Below are positions 24,577 to 35,585 of a stretch of 64,000 bases of DNA, in pieces (position 1 is the first letter of the stretch; each line of letters begins with the position of its first letter). The notes under the pieces were generated by a model, which did not search any database, was not told where the DNA came from, and worked only from the letters and a program-made list of their open reading frames with translations. Source of the stretch: Climacium dendroides (taxonomy: Eukaryota > Streptophyta > Bryopsida > Hypnales > Climaciaceae); assembly GCA_950106755.1 (NCBI GenBank), contig OX467083.1, positions 15,185,029-15,249,028 on the forward strand, read 5' to 3'. The translations under genes were made by a program, and so were the position numbers.

Positions 24577-26235
24577 TTAGGCGAGCGCCCGGCACTGGCG
24601 AGCAAGTTGTGGCGGGACTTGGCTGCCACTCCGCATCAACACCTCCATGAGATCACGAAACACAGCAGTGTCTTCCGGAGTCAGAAACGTAGTGGCCACC
24701 CCTTGCTTCCCCGCGCGTCCCGTGCGTCCAATCCGATGCGTATACTTCTCAATCGTGTCCGGCATGTCGTAGTTCACAACCTGTGCAACATCTGGAATGT
24801 CGATCCCACGACCTGCCACATCCGTCGCAATCAGGCATTGATACCCCGAGTTCGAGTTTCGGAATTTTTCCAATGTCGTCTCGCGCTCCTGTTGCACCTT
24901 GCCCCCATGCAAGCTCGCCACTCGGTACGAACACTTACGCCTGTCAAGGTCTCTTGTTAGGGTTTCGGCTTTGTATCTTGTGTTGACGAAAACTATGGTT
25001 TTTCTATTGGCGCTCTGTTTGTCGCTCAAGAGACGACGAAGTTTGTCCAATTTTTCGTGTTCTTGGAGCATAAGCACGGTTTGGGAAATGAGGTCCGTTG
25101 TCTGGCCGGCGGATCCAATTGTTACGATCACCGGGTCGCGGAGATAGTTTCTGGCGATGCGCTCCACTGCAAGTGGCATTGTGGCACTAAACATGACGGT
25201 GATTCTGTGAATGGGAGAGTAAGGGTTGAGGTTAGGGTTTCGGGGTTCGGGGTTCTGATTGCTGGAAGGCATAGCATCTAATACGGCTGTTACCTGTTCC
25301 TCGAATCCCATGTCGATCATGCGATCGGCTTCATCCAAGACCACGTACTTGCACTGGTTGAGCACCGCGTATCGTCTTTCCAAGCAGTCGAGAAGGCGTC
25401 CCGGAGTGGCGATGACAATTTCGCACCCGTGTTGGAGTTTCTGACTCTGCTCTTCGATGGATTGGCCTCCCACGATAGACACCATGCGGATGTTAATGCC
25501 CTTGAGGAACCGTGCAAATTTTTCCGTCTCGGATGTAATTTGCATCACGAGCTCACGAGTTGGAGCCATGACGACTGCGTAAGGTCCATCTTCAGGTGTT
25601 GCTTTTGGAAGCTTCGAAACGTAGGTGAGTATGGGCAACACGAATGCGGCTGTCTTCCCGGAGCCTGTCTCCGCGATGCCAATCACATCCTGCAGCTGGT
25701 TACCGATCGGAATGGTAGCCATTTGAATTGGGGATGGCTTTTTGTATCCGACTCTGTGCACTGCATGTATAAGCTCCGGAATCAACCCGCTCTCCTCCCA
25801 GTTGCGCATTGGCTGTGCTCGATTGCGGGAGCCCTTGTAGGAAATGTTGTGATCCTCTCCGAAGATACGCCAGTCTCTTTGTGTCATCTTCTCGCGCTCC
25901 TTCTCAGACCAGTGGGGCTCAACTGCAAATCGATCCATCCCTCGTCCAAACACAAGCCGAGCGTCATGTGGACGTTCGTAGAGTGGCTTCGTGTCTTGAG
26001 ATGTGTCTTCAGTGCGTTGCCAATCAAAGGAGAAACGAAACTTCTCACTTGGCCTCGTGACTCGCTTCTTCGCTTTCTGAGCTCCCATGTACCGTTCCCT
26101 GATCGCCTCCAATTCCTTCCTACTTAATTTTGGTTCTTCTTCTCGTGGTGAGTAACGTCGTTCAACTCTCCTACCCTGTGACTTGATGCTACGCTCTTCG
26201 TGCCTCGAAGTACTGTGAATGGGATGACGTGCCAT
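24577..26235 (-). CDS. DEAD-box RNA helicase, PRP28/DDX23 (plant RH21) type
   Basis: A single 552-codon exon. ATP-dependent RNA helicase of the type that, as U5 snRNP protein PRP28, helps U6 replace U1 at the 5' splice site. The N-terminal part has the PRP28 family blocks [42 protein letters not shown] and [10 protein letters not shown]. Motifs: Q motif GYKKPSPIQ 163-171, motif I AETGSGKT 188-195, Ia PTREL 225-229, Ib TPGR 277-280, II DEAD 301-304, III SAT 350-352, [10 protein letters not shown] 471-479, [12 protein letters not shown] 500-509. All catalytic motifs are intact. It is short: plant RH21 proteins are about 730 aa. It lacks the long RS/RE-rich N terminus and a linker before the WSEKE block, and it ends right after VPPQLARQ with CRALA instead of the family's C-terminal tail. 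The start ATG sits in a good context (gccATGgc). It may be a divergent or retrocopied paralogue. Confidence 0.88.
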   Translation of the reverse strand: MARHPIHSTSRHEERSIKSQGRRVERRYSPREEEPKLSRKELEAIRERYMGAQKAKKRVTRPSEKFRFSFDWQRTEDTSQDTKPLYERPHDARLVFGRGMDRFAVEPHWSEKEREKMTQRDWRIFGEDHNISYKGSRNRAQPMRNWEESGLIPELIHAVHRVGYKKPSPIQMATIPIGNQLQDVIGIAETGSGKTAAFVLPILTYVSKLPKATPEDGPYAVVMAPTRELVMQITSETEKFARFLKGINIRMVSIVGGQSIEEQSQKLQHGCEIVIATPGRLLDCLERRYAVLNQCKYVVLDEADRMIDMGFEEQVTAVLDAMPSSNQNPEPRNPNLNPYSPIHRITVMFSATMPLAVERIARNYLRDPVIVTIGSAGQTTDLISQTVLMLQEHEKLDKLRRLLSDKQSANRKTIVFVNTRYKAETLTRDLDRRKCSYRVASLHGGKVQQERETTLEKFRNSNSGYQCLIATDVAGRGIDIPDVAQVVNYDMPDTIEKYTHRIGRTGRAGKQGVATTFLTPEDTAVFRDLMEVLMRSGSQVPPQLARQCRALA

Positions 26236-26870
26236 GGCCGCTGCTGCTCAAGTCTCTAACTACCAAAATTAACACATCACTGAATCTTCGGTCTCCAGTG
26301 AAGTATATAACTAACAACGACACTACACCAGGATGATTAATATACGTCTCATTCAACAAGTCTTCTTTTTTGGCAGTAGGAATTGCAGTCTTGCACATCA
26401 CTTGACGTAGTCCGCACTCTAAAGTGAACTACACCAGGATGATTACGTTTCATTCAACAAGTCTTCTTTTACTTTGGCAGTAGGAATTGCAGTCTTGCAC
26501 ATCACTTGATGTCCCAGTTTTCACTTGGCTGCCCACCCACCTCATTGCATGGGAAAACACTAAAAAAAATTCTTTGCATTTGGGTTCAAGTTGTAATGTC
26601 AATTATTTTATATTTTTTTTATAAAACCCAAAGATCTTAGCTAGAAATAGAGGTTATCCCTTCATATTTACCCTAAACGGTGCTATACGCCTTGTTACTG
26701 ACGCCCTTGTTATTGAAGCTACACGCCTAATGGTGCTCCGTTCCAGACCCAAAACCTACATAGCGAACCATTCCAAACCCAAAACCTACTTGCTTCGCTA
26801 TGTAGGGTTCGGGTGCTACAATATAATTATAAAAGTTCATTTTGAAGGAGAACCTTAAAGTGGGTGGATT
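26236..26870. other. helicase upstream region with tandem duplication
   Basis: This is the promoter side of the - strand helicase. A unit of about 106 bp occurs at 26323-26428 and again from 26429 to about 26511 (CTACACCAGGATGATTA to GTCTTGCACATCACTTG). A short inverted pair (CCTACATAGCGAA and TTCGCTATGTAGG) lies at 26755-26815. Confidence 0.6.
26323..26511 (+). repeat. two-copy tandem repeat, about 106-bp unit
   Basis: Both copies contain CTACACCAGGATGATTA, CATTCAACAAGTCTTCTTT and GGCAGTAGGAATTGCAGTC. The second copy lacks part of the unit end. Confidence 0.88.
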
Positions 26871-29250
26871 CACTACAACAATGGCAGTGTTTTATGATTG
26901 CAGAATTATGACTGAGGATGATTGGCGACTGCTTGCAGTCATATTCTTGAAGGCCAACACTTTGGGGAGAAATATGACTGCAAAATATGACTACTAATCA
27001 TTTTTACGCCTTGTACTTCACAAGTGTATACTATACGACCATTAGGAATACCAAAGTACTTCATAGGGAACGTAGGGAACATGTTTGGGAATGTTAAGTC
27101 ATATTATCAATTATATTTTCATAGTAGTGAATTTTTTTTTTTTGGTCAATTCAAGAAAAATACGGGCAATTCTAAAAAAATATAAAGAGCCATCGTTTAA
27201 AATTTTGAAATCTTAGTCACCTACTTTTTCGGATTTTGAATCCTAGTCACCACTTTTTTAGTGTTTTGAGACCCTAGCCATTATTTTTTTAGGATTTTAG
27301 AACCCTAGCCGCCACTTTTTAGGGTTTTAAAACCCTAGCCGTCACTTCTTGTGGTTCTTCTTCTTTACTTTCTATTGTCTCTTAGCTCTCATTTGTTGTT
27401 GCTTTTTGTTGCATCTCAACTCTTGTTTCTTGTTGCTCTTTACTTCATGTTTTTTGCTTCTTATTGTTGCATCTAAATTCTTTTTTTCTCTTGCATTTGA
27501 ACTCTTTCTACTTTTTAGTTCTTGTTTTGTAGTTCTTGCTTCTTATTTCTTCTTGTTGCATCTACACTCTCATTTCTTGTTGTTTCTTGTTATGTCTTAA
27601 TTGGTGCTTTTTGTTTCTTCTTGTGTCTTAGTTGTTGCTTCTCTTGTGTCTTAATTGTTACTTCATGTTATGTCTTAGTTGTTGTTTGTTGTTTCTTCTT
27701 GCGTTTTAGTTGTTGTTTCTTGTTTCTTGTTGTGTCTTAGTTGTTATTTCTTGTTTCTTATTATGTCTTAGTTGTTGCTTCTTATTTTTTGTTGTGTCTT
27801 AGTTGTTTCTTAGTTGTTGTTTTTTATTTCTTGTTGTATCTTAACTTTTATTTCTTATTATTTCTTAATACTTATCTTTTTTTTCTTGTTTCCTCCATCA
27901 TCAATCTTATTCTTCCTATCCTAAACTTAAGCTACATATTTTGTATTGTTATAAGCCTTTGAAGGTTGAGCTTTGTTGTTCAATCACTAAAAATTAACCT
28001 CTCATTTCTTTAATTGTATATGCAGGCACCAAAAGTTGAAACAAAGACATTGGAGGCTACTTACAACCCAATGAAGTCATCTTCACATTATTGTAAGGAT
28101 TATAGGCTTTATTGAATTGTGTGAATGATTCATTGTGATATATATATTTTATATTAGTGATTAATAAATGTCAATGAAGATAGTTGTATTTGTTCTTGCA
28201 TTCACCTTCTTTAATATAATTATCTCTCATACATCTCTAAAATCATATATTATGTATTCATTTTGAATTGCATAAGGCTTTTTATTCAATTGTCAAATCA
28301 TCTTGATGTATGATAGTTATATATCATGTCCATTTAAAATGCATTAAAAATGTGATTGTAGTTAGTAATATAACTGACGAGAGTCATATTCTACATCATT
28401 CAAAAATATAACTCATGAGAATCATTTTTCACATTAACAAAAATATGACTCACCGCAGTCATATTCCACATTACTGCAAAATATGACTCACCCTAGTTAT
28501 ATTCCATGTTACTGCAAAATATGACTCACCCTAGTTATATTCCATGTAACCAAAAAATACGACTCATTGCAATCATATTCCATGCTACTACAAAATATGA
28601 CTGACCGCAATCATATTCCATATCACTGTGAAAAATGACTCACCGCAGTCATATTCCACATCACTGCAAAATATAACTCACTGCAGTCATATTCCACGTT
28701 ACTGCAAAATATGACTCACCGCAGACATATTCCACATTACTGCAAAATATGACTCATCACAGTCATATTCCACATCACTGCAAAATATGACTCATTGCAG
28801 TCATATTCCATGTTACTGCAAAATATGACTAACCACAGTTATATTCCACGTCATCAAAAAATATGACTCATCGCAGTCATATTCCACGTCATCAAAAAAA
28901 AATGACTCATTGCAGTCATATTCCACGTCATCAAAAAATATGACTCGACACAGTCGTATTCCACATAGGATTTTTTTATTTGCCCGGGCAACCCAAAAAA
29001 AAATCAAAATCCCCCTAAGATAGTCAAAGTATATGCCTAGTTGGCATACTATAGCTAAAAATGGTTATTTATACCCCTCAACCCATATGACTGCCAATAT
29101 GACTGATGTTTGAAGCGACTGCTTCTAAATGACTGAAGTCAGTCATATTCTGAGTCATCTACAGTGATTTCTGTGTGAGTCATATTTTTTGATTTTACGA
29201 CTCACTGCAGTCATATTTTGCAGTCATAAAACACTGCTTTTGTTGCAGTG
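26871..29250. mobile_element. nonautonomous CACTA-type element, 2.38 kb, with target duplication
   Basis: The left end CACTACAACAATGGCAGTG and right end (reverse complement begins CACTGCAACAAAAGCAGTG) align over about 44 bp. The target duplication ATT flanks both sides (26868-26870 and 29251-29253), the 3-bp size typical of CACTA transposons. The interior has a pyrimidine-rich CTTCTTGTTG stretch (about 27340-27900) and a subterminal array of ATATGACT/AGTCATAT motifs, but no transposase. The open frames at 27349-27962 are artefacts of low complexity. Confidence 0.88.
28370..28975 (+). repeat. subterminal array, about 16 units of roughly 38 bp
   Basis: Units of form GCAGTCATATTCCACATTAC followed by TGCAAAATATGACTCACC. 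Each unit contains the inverted pair AGTCATATT / AATATGACT, so the array can pair with itself. In CACTA elements such subterminal repeats bind the transposition protein. Confidence 0.88.
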
Positions 29251-29275
29251 ATTGAATTTTGTTTGTTTGTCACAT

Positions 29276-29420
29276 ATGACAAAATTTGCAAATTTTGAAT
29301 TGATATTTGCAATCAAAGGCCCCAAATTAGCTAGGAGACGTGAAGAAATACAAAATTTAAGCAGCATAAAATAAGGGGCAATTTTTACATTTATCCTTTG
29401 ACAGGGCAATAGAGGGGGCA
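29276..29420 (+). repeat. dispersed repeat related to 43297-43480
   Basis: TTTGCAAATTTTGAATT, TATTTGCAAT, CCCAAATTAGCTAGGAGA and GGGCAA.TTTTACATTTA blocks match the duplicated unit at 43297-43440 and the sequence after it. Confidence 0.7.
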
Positions 29421-29585
29421 ATAGGGAGGCAATCTTCCCTGACTCAAAAATTCCGCTTGGGCGTCATCCTTCCATCTCCACCATGGATCCATCTGGAAGG
29501 CTCAGATGGAGGGAGTCCTCCCTCAAACTCAAGGCTACCTGGTTGCTAGGACTTCCGAGAGAAGTCGACGCTGCTGCATGAATTT

Positions 29586-31470
29586 ATGTTGTATTTAATG
29601 GAGTTGCAGACAGAGCATGGTAGCCCCATTCCATTAAGCACTTTGCAGCCATCTTCGATTGAAAAACGAAAGTACCTGGCCGAGTGCGTCTATCTTTCCA
29701 CCTGTTTTTTTAACTATCAATTTGTTTTTGGTGCACAACAGTTGCGCATCCTTGTGCTAGGTCGAAACTAAGTAAAAAATTGGCGTTTGTTCTTTCTATT
29801 CAGTGCATAACATTGCTAAGCGGTTGGATATCCTTCTCCCAACTAGAGGTATAATTCCCCCTAAGATGCCTGGAGGAGAATTTAGTTATAATGTGACTTA
29901 CTGGATTGGTTGAAGGTCAAGGTAACTCTTACAAATAGTGGTGGCCTACGGGACCAGTTTGCTGAGTTAGCCTTTGCCATCATCTCTGGGCACTCCGTCA
30001 CAACTTAAAGTCAACAAGGGTTATGGGTGCCTTCTCTGTTTGATAGTATGGTAATATCTTGAGTGGGTAACTTGGAACGCTGGGGGCTCCTCATTTTGGG
30101 GAAAGCAAAAGAGACCCCAGCAAACGTTAACAATGTTATGTGTACATAAGATAAAACAACCCATTGTGGTTAAATGTGATCATCCAACTTGTAACTCTTT
30201 GAGCTTCTCATGCAGATTTGGAGTTACTGATTGAGGAGCTAGCTCTGCTATTTCCTGGTGAGGCTTATGCTGAAATTTGGTGGAAGCACACTCGAACGCA
30301 TCATTCTGACTCTGGATTCGTTCCAGTATTTAAATGTTCTCATCAAAATGTCTTCGACTTTGGCTACCGTAGCTCTGGCGTGGGTACACAATACTGAAAG
30401 TAACATTCTGGAACTCTTAACAATTATTTTCAGAAATTAGTATTGGAGCAAGTTTGTACTTCTGGATTTCTTTTTGGTTTTTGTCTCTTTACATCATATG
30501 CCAGTGATACCAGGAGTTGCAAGCCCTTGTACCCCTTGTATTTTATTATGTCTATATCCTTCAAAAGTATTGAATTCTGGACTTCACATGTGTATGGTAG
30601 ATCATATCATGCATGGAAATGTGCACGTTGGGATTGTCTTTGATGTTAAATTACTTTCGTTCTCACGTGATAGCTACACCAAATAGTGAAATTAGGTTGC
30701 CCCTCACTAATTTCTCAACATTCTACACTATAAATATGTATTGTTATTGTAGAAGGATACAGTAATGGAAGAATCATATGTGTTGCATGGTTTGGTGCAC
30801 TAGTTCTTGACCCAGGTTTAGAGAGTTGCATGTCCCTCCATGTGGACAAGTAGTGAGCCATGAGATAACTTCTCTACAGCAGGCAAGCTAATTGGTAAGG
30901 CAACCTAATTTCACTATTTGGTGTAGGCTAAAACTTTAGATTTTTGTGGTTGGCCAAGGGATTTAACATGTCATGGGTAGGTGGAGGACATCCGGGTGTT
31001 ACATGCTAATGCATTGGGACAGGAAGCCAGTAAGAATCTTGGACTTCTCTTGAACCAGTTGCTGGCTCCGGAGGCATCTACCCTCCCTTGCCTGGTTGCC
31101 ATTATGATCATTAACAGGTTCATACCCTCCACTTCCTTTTGCCTAAGAGCATCCCCACCAGCTCTTCCGTTTCTCTATCTGTTTATCGAGTTTGGGACAT
31201 CAAATAGGGATGAGACCTCGCAAGTTCTCCATATGAGCCTCTGGATACAGAACTGGAGAAGAGTTTTACAGAAATCTATATATTTTAGAGATACAGGTTT
31301 TGCATAAAGGTTGGTGCGGTGAAATTTCGGTATCTCTATCTGCATATGAGGTCCTCTCCCTAAAGCTTTAAGGATACAGAACTCACTGGTGGGGATGCTC
31401 TAAGCACCTTAGTTTCAGTGTCCTGGAAACAGTTGTACCTGTACATTATCTGCTGGAAGAAATGAGGTAG
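29586..31470 (+). CDS. small spliced gene of unknown family
   Basis: I do not recognise the family. Four exon-like segments join in one frame by GT-AG and phase: 29804-29848, 30216-30379, 30981-31117, and 31419 to a TAG at 31468-31470. A splice donor also fits after 31466. The reading is LLPTRDLELLIEELALLFPG, then WWKHTRTHHSDSGFVPVF, then VEDIRVLHANALGQEASKN, then SVLETVVPVHYLLEEM. The 5' end is unclear: an in-frame ATG is at 29586 (or 29598) with SPIPLSTLQPSSIEKRKYLA, and another ATG is at 29483. Linking them to 29804 needs introns of only about 44-54 nt, or a different exon. The product is mainly helical and leucine-rich, with no membrane segment, and at least 145 residues. The gene begins 230-350 bp right of a CACTA element, and its last two introns each hold a MITE. 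Confidence 0.55.
30674..30926. mobile_element. MITE-like element, perfect 28-bp terminal inverted repeats
   Basis: The ends CTACACCAAATAGTGAAATT... (30674-30701) and 30899-30926 are exact reverse complements over 28 bp; total 253 bp. It lies in the intron between 30379 and 30981 of the unknown gene, 54 bp before the next exon. No clear target duplication was found. Confidence 0.82.
31147..31400. mobile_element. Tourist-like MITE, 254 bp, TAA target duplication
   Basis: The termini GAGCATCCCCACCAG and CTGGTGGGGATGCTC are inverted copies, flanked by TAA on both sides (31144-31146 and 31401-31403). A 3-bp TAA duplication is typical of PIF/Harbinger-derived Tourist MITEs. It fills most of the intron 31118-31418 and ends 18 bp before the acceptor. 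Confidence 0.9.
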
Positions 31471-31593
31471 CCGACCTCTTCCTGATCAGCCACCTATTCT
31501 TGCTACTTAGGCTACCATGTTTCCAATCAATTGTGGTTCAGCTCATATGGTTAGGTGAAAACTTACCTAGCACAAATGTTGGGGAGGTGCACA

Positions 31594-32526
31594 TTAACTC
31601 CTAAAGGATTTCGACTATGTGTTCACTAAAAATGCTTCAAAACTGCCATCTTTAGTACAAGTATCAAATTTTTGAAACATCTAACCATAGGATCTTATAT
31701 TAATTTGATTTGAGAATATGTAAAAAAAAATTCAAAAATCTTCACCGTGTAGATTGCAAGATATTAGCATTTGAAGTAACAAAAGTCTTTTTTTGTCCCT
31801 GTGAAAAAATGGGTAGATGCACTTTTTAAGGTCAAATCATTATGAAAAAATGTCCAAAATGGTGGTTACTCTTTGGATTCATTCTTCAAGGCAAGTTGGC
31901 TACATGCTTGAAAATTTTCAAATCATTTGAAATTGTACAACATACAAAAAAAAGTAGAAAGTAGAAAGAAGTAGAAAATGATTCAAAATACAAAATTGTT
32001 AACAATTTATTTATGAAATTGAAAAATGCCAATCCCAATGGTTGTAATGCTTTAATAAACAATCTACAACCAATTATTTTATTTTTTTCCACAAATATTG
32101 AAAATTGAGTTAAATGAAGGACTTTGAAGTTTATTTTAGAGTAGAGACTCCATAACTATCTTCAAACTACCAACAACTAAAACTCCTCATAATTTTCATT
32201 TTATTAATCAAAATGGAATGATTCAAAGATATCCATGTATATATAAATTTAGAAAAACAAATTCAAATTTTTAATTTTTTTAAAAAATAAATTTTTAAAG
32301 AAGTTTTTTTCTACCTGAACTGCCCACAAAACAAAGAAAACTACATATCATACAATAACTTTTTAACCATGTAGTTATGAAAATTATGAAAATTGATGGG
32401 CTTTAAAGCTACTCCTCGAGTACATGTGTGAAAATTTCAATGAAAGAAAATGAAAATTCCATTTGTAGTGAGCTGCCCAAAATTGCTATGTTGCCAAAAA
32501 ACACCATTTGGTCCTTTAGAGGTTAA
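31594..32526. mobile_element. nonautonomous repeat with terminal inverted repeats, copy 1
   Basis: The ends TTAACTCCTAAAGGA and TCCTTTAGAGGTTAA are inverted. The 933-bp body matches 51486-52418 in the same orientation, for example TTTGGATTCATTCTTCAAGG and GCCAATCCCAATGGTTGTAA. No coding capacity. No target duplication is obvious. Confidence 0.75.
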
Positions 32527-32587
32527 AAGCAATCAGTGATCACAAGATGTACATTGGAAGCCACAATTATCACCTACATTGAAGCAT

Positions 32588-32656
32588 GGTTGGTTTTGTA
32601 ATCAGCAAATGGTTGGTTTTGTAATCAGCAAATGGTTGGTTTTGTAATCAGCAAAT
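32588..32656 (+). repeat. 23-bp tandem repeat, three perfect copies
   Basis: GGTTGGTTTTGTAATCAGCA plus AAT is repeated three times without change. Confidence 0.95.
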
Positions 32657-35268
32657 GGTTGGAAATATGGTGACCCATATAACAAGAATGGGTTGAACAA
32701 TATCCTTACACCATATCCATATTGTAGATATGTTAAATTGCTTAAGTGATTGGAAAGGGGTCGGCTACCTTAAAGTTTATTGTCAAACTTATTATACAAC
32801 ATGTTCTATATGTGAATTTATGTAGTTGTGGTCAAATTTATATAGTTGTGGTTGCTTCTCAACTAGTTATATATATATTAACAAACTAGTTCACCTTGAA
32901 TTTGATAGTTGTAAGCTATTGACATTTGTGATTTTAAATTTGAGCAACACTTCATGCTTTGGTGTTCCTTATGTATTCCATAGTCAAAATTCACCCTAAA
33001 GTAACTACTTATTAAGTTGAGTGGGCATATTTATATTCACTTCATTATTACTAATTCAACACTCAAATAAGTATGGAAATATATTACTATCTCTTGATTC
33101 GTGTAAAATTAGAACTTGATAATACATAAGAATAGCTCTAGGGAAGACAATCAACATCACCTTAAGTCTTCTCTAGCCTTGAGGCCTTCTTTTGGGTGAG
33201 GGAAGATAATGTTTTCAAGAATAGGAATAGGAATATTGGTGGGCTAGTGGTATTTTGAAATTTATCGGATTTAGTCCAAAAGAGAGGTGGCTTTTAATTG
33301 GAAAAAGTTGCATGTGAGGAAGTTTGAATATTGAACACTATTAAACTTTGTTTAAGATCCCATTTGTTCCCCCCAAGTTGAATCAACTTCAAAATAAACA
33401 AAAAAAAATTTGAAAAGGAGGACAAAGAATTTATAGTTTGTTTCATGTATCATGCTTGATTCTAAAGGCAATATGAAACATGCTTCCTTCCTTCATTATC
33501 TTGGTCCAACTTGTCATTTACATGTAAAAACCAAAGATAGAATGGTCAATTGAAATGCTCCCCAAGATATCTAGAGAGGGGTATATTTTTGAAAGGTCAT
33601 TCAATGTCATGTTGGACCTTATTCATAGAGCAATGTAATGTTCAAAGGACAAAATCTCTCCCTATCAAAAATATAATTTTGATGAATGTATGTATTAATT
33701 TTTTTATAGTTTATTACCAAAAAATCAATCAAGCTTAGATGTCTTCAACAAAAATAAAGAAATTTTGTGGTTTTGGGGGGTAATTTTTTGGCAATTCCAT
33801 CCAAAGTAGAACACAAGGTTCTCCAAATCTTTATTGTTATAATAAATTATGTGACCTAAATGAAAAAATATAGTTTAAATTAGCATAATTAGGCATCTTC
33901 ATTTTAATTGCTACATAAGCAACCTTTGAAAATTCAAAAAATTTATGCAAGCATTTTGACCCCTATTGTGAGTTCAAACATGATTACATATCCAAGGCTA
34001 AACCATGTCTAATCTTGTTGTACTTAGGATGCTAATTTTTAACCAAGCCAATAAATGTAAAAATTTGTCCTATTGTGAAGTGATTAACTTTATATTTTAT
34101 ACACACAAGACAAATTTAGAGTGCCTCATCTAAAATATGAATTCAAAAATTCCAAATTTTATAATCTGGAGAAAATATGAAGTTTCTATTGTTTTCTGGG
34201 GATTAAAATTTGTGAGACCATATGTGGTCAAATTTTAAATTTCTAGCAAATTTTTGCGAAAATCTTACCTAGATTTGGTAGTGACTACCAATACATTAGA
34301 AAAAAAGATTTTGGAGAGATGAAATAGCCAAAATATCTCCAAGAAATTTTAGATTCACCATAAATTGAATGAAGTTTACTAATTTTAGATTCATCATATT
34401 CTAGATGAAGTTTACTAATATGGATGAAAGTATATATCATGTGGATGGATGTTGAAAAAAGGGATGATTGTTTTGAGTGATCTATGGTCTAAGATGAAGG
34501 TCCCTTTATCAAGGAGAGTGAAATAACTCCAACCACTTACCACTCTAAGCAATTGATGTACATAAAGAGTTTGTTTGTTTAGGATTCCACTTTGGGCTCC
34601 GAAAGGTCAACTTGAGTGACATTTAGGGTGGCTTTAGATTACAATGGAGAAGTGCATTGGTCGGTCAAGAAGTTTTGACCAAAACATGGTTATTTGAGGC
34701 AACTGGTGAGATGTTGGTGAAGATGGAAAGACAATAAAATACACAATAAAATAATACCTTAAGAAGTCTTGACTAGTTGTAGTGTACACTACCAATTGGA
34801 GAAGTCTTCTGAACAACTTTTCAAATTGAAGTTCATTGGCCAACAATTCCCATGGACATATTCTATATGTTTTGGAGGCTACAATGAACTTTGAGAAGCT
34901 ATAATTTTTGCATCTTGTCCTCAAATTCAATAAAACTTATTGGAAGAAATATGCCTACTTGTCAAATTTGTGTGGTAATATTTTCAAATCAATCCATTAT
35001 ATATTGAATTCAAAGGAATCATTAAAATACATGAGGTTTAGTTTTAGTTCACCAATGCAATTGCAGTTCATCAAACAACTTGTGATGGTAAAATGAAGGG
35101 AAAACTCTTGGGAAAGCTTCATTGACAATTGTAGGAATGGATGGAAGAGACGTTATTTTTATATTGTTATCCATTGTTTATCATAAATCCTCAAAGAATA
35201 TGGGATAATTTGAAGATGAGAGCTTGATTGTTCATTGTCAATTGAAAACAAAAGAGATATATTTGGAG

Positions 35269-35585
35269 TAGAATTTCAAATTTCATTTAGGCATAGTAAA
35301 TAAATTTTTTCAAAAACTATGAACTAAAAAAAAGTTGGGAAATCAAGTTAAATTTCAATCTTTCAATAAAAAATTATGGACAAATTTTAGAGAGAATGTT
35401 TGAAAATGTCAAAAAAAATGTTCCTACCAACACCTCTCTGAAATTTGTCCATAACTTTTGATTGGAGGTTTGAAATCTCAAACGGATTTTTGGTAATGAA
35501 ATTTAACTTCATTTATCAATTTTTTTAGTCAAATTTATTTTGACTAAAATTATTCTACTATGCCTAAATGAGGTTTGAAATTCTA
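35269..35585. repeat. fold-back repeat, family copy 3
   Basis: The outer ends TAGAATTTCAAA and TTTGAAATTCTA are inverted. Inner blocks TTTAGGCATAGTAAAT / ACTATGCCTAAAT and GACAAATTTTAGAGAG / CTCTCTGAAATTTGTC pair around 35427. It is the same family as 18803-19512 but more diverged. Confidence 0.8.

Noticed and set aside
25429..26127. 232-codon + strand open frame
   Set aside because: Antisense to the helicase exon, which has complete DEAD-box motifs on the - strand.
27349..27962. Three successive hydrophobic open frames rich in Phe, Leu, Cys, Ser
   Set aside because: They arise from CTTCTTGTTG-type low-complexity sequence inside a CACTA derivative; not proteins.
28370..28975. Regular repeat array considered as CRISPR or centromeric satellite
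   Set aside because: Units are directly adjacent and diverged, without unique spacers, in a eukaryotic transposon with CACTA ends; they fit subterminal transposase-binding repeats.
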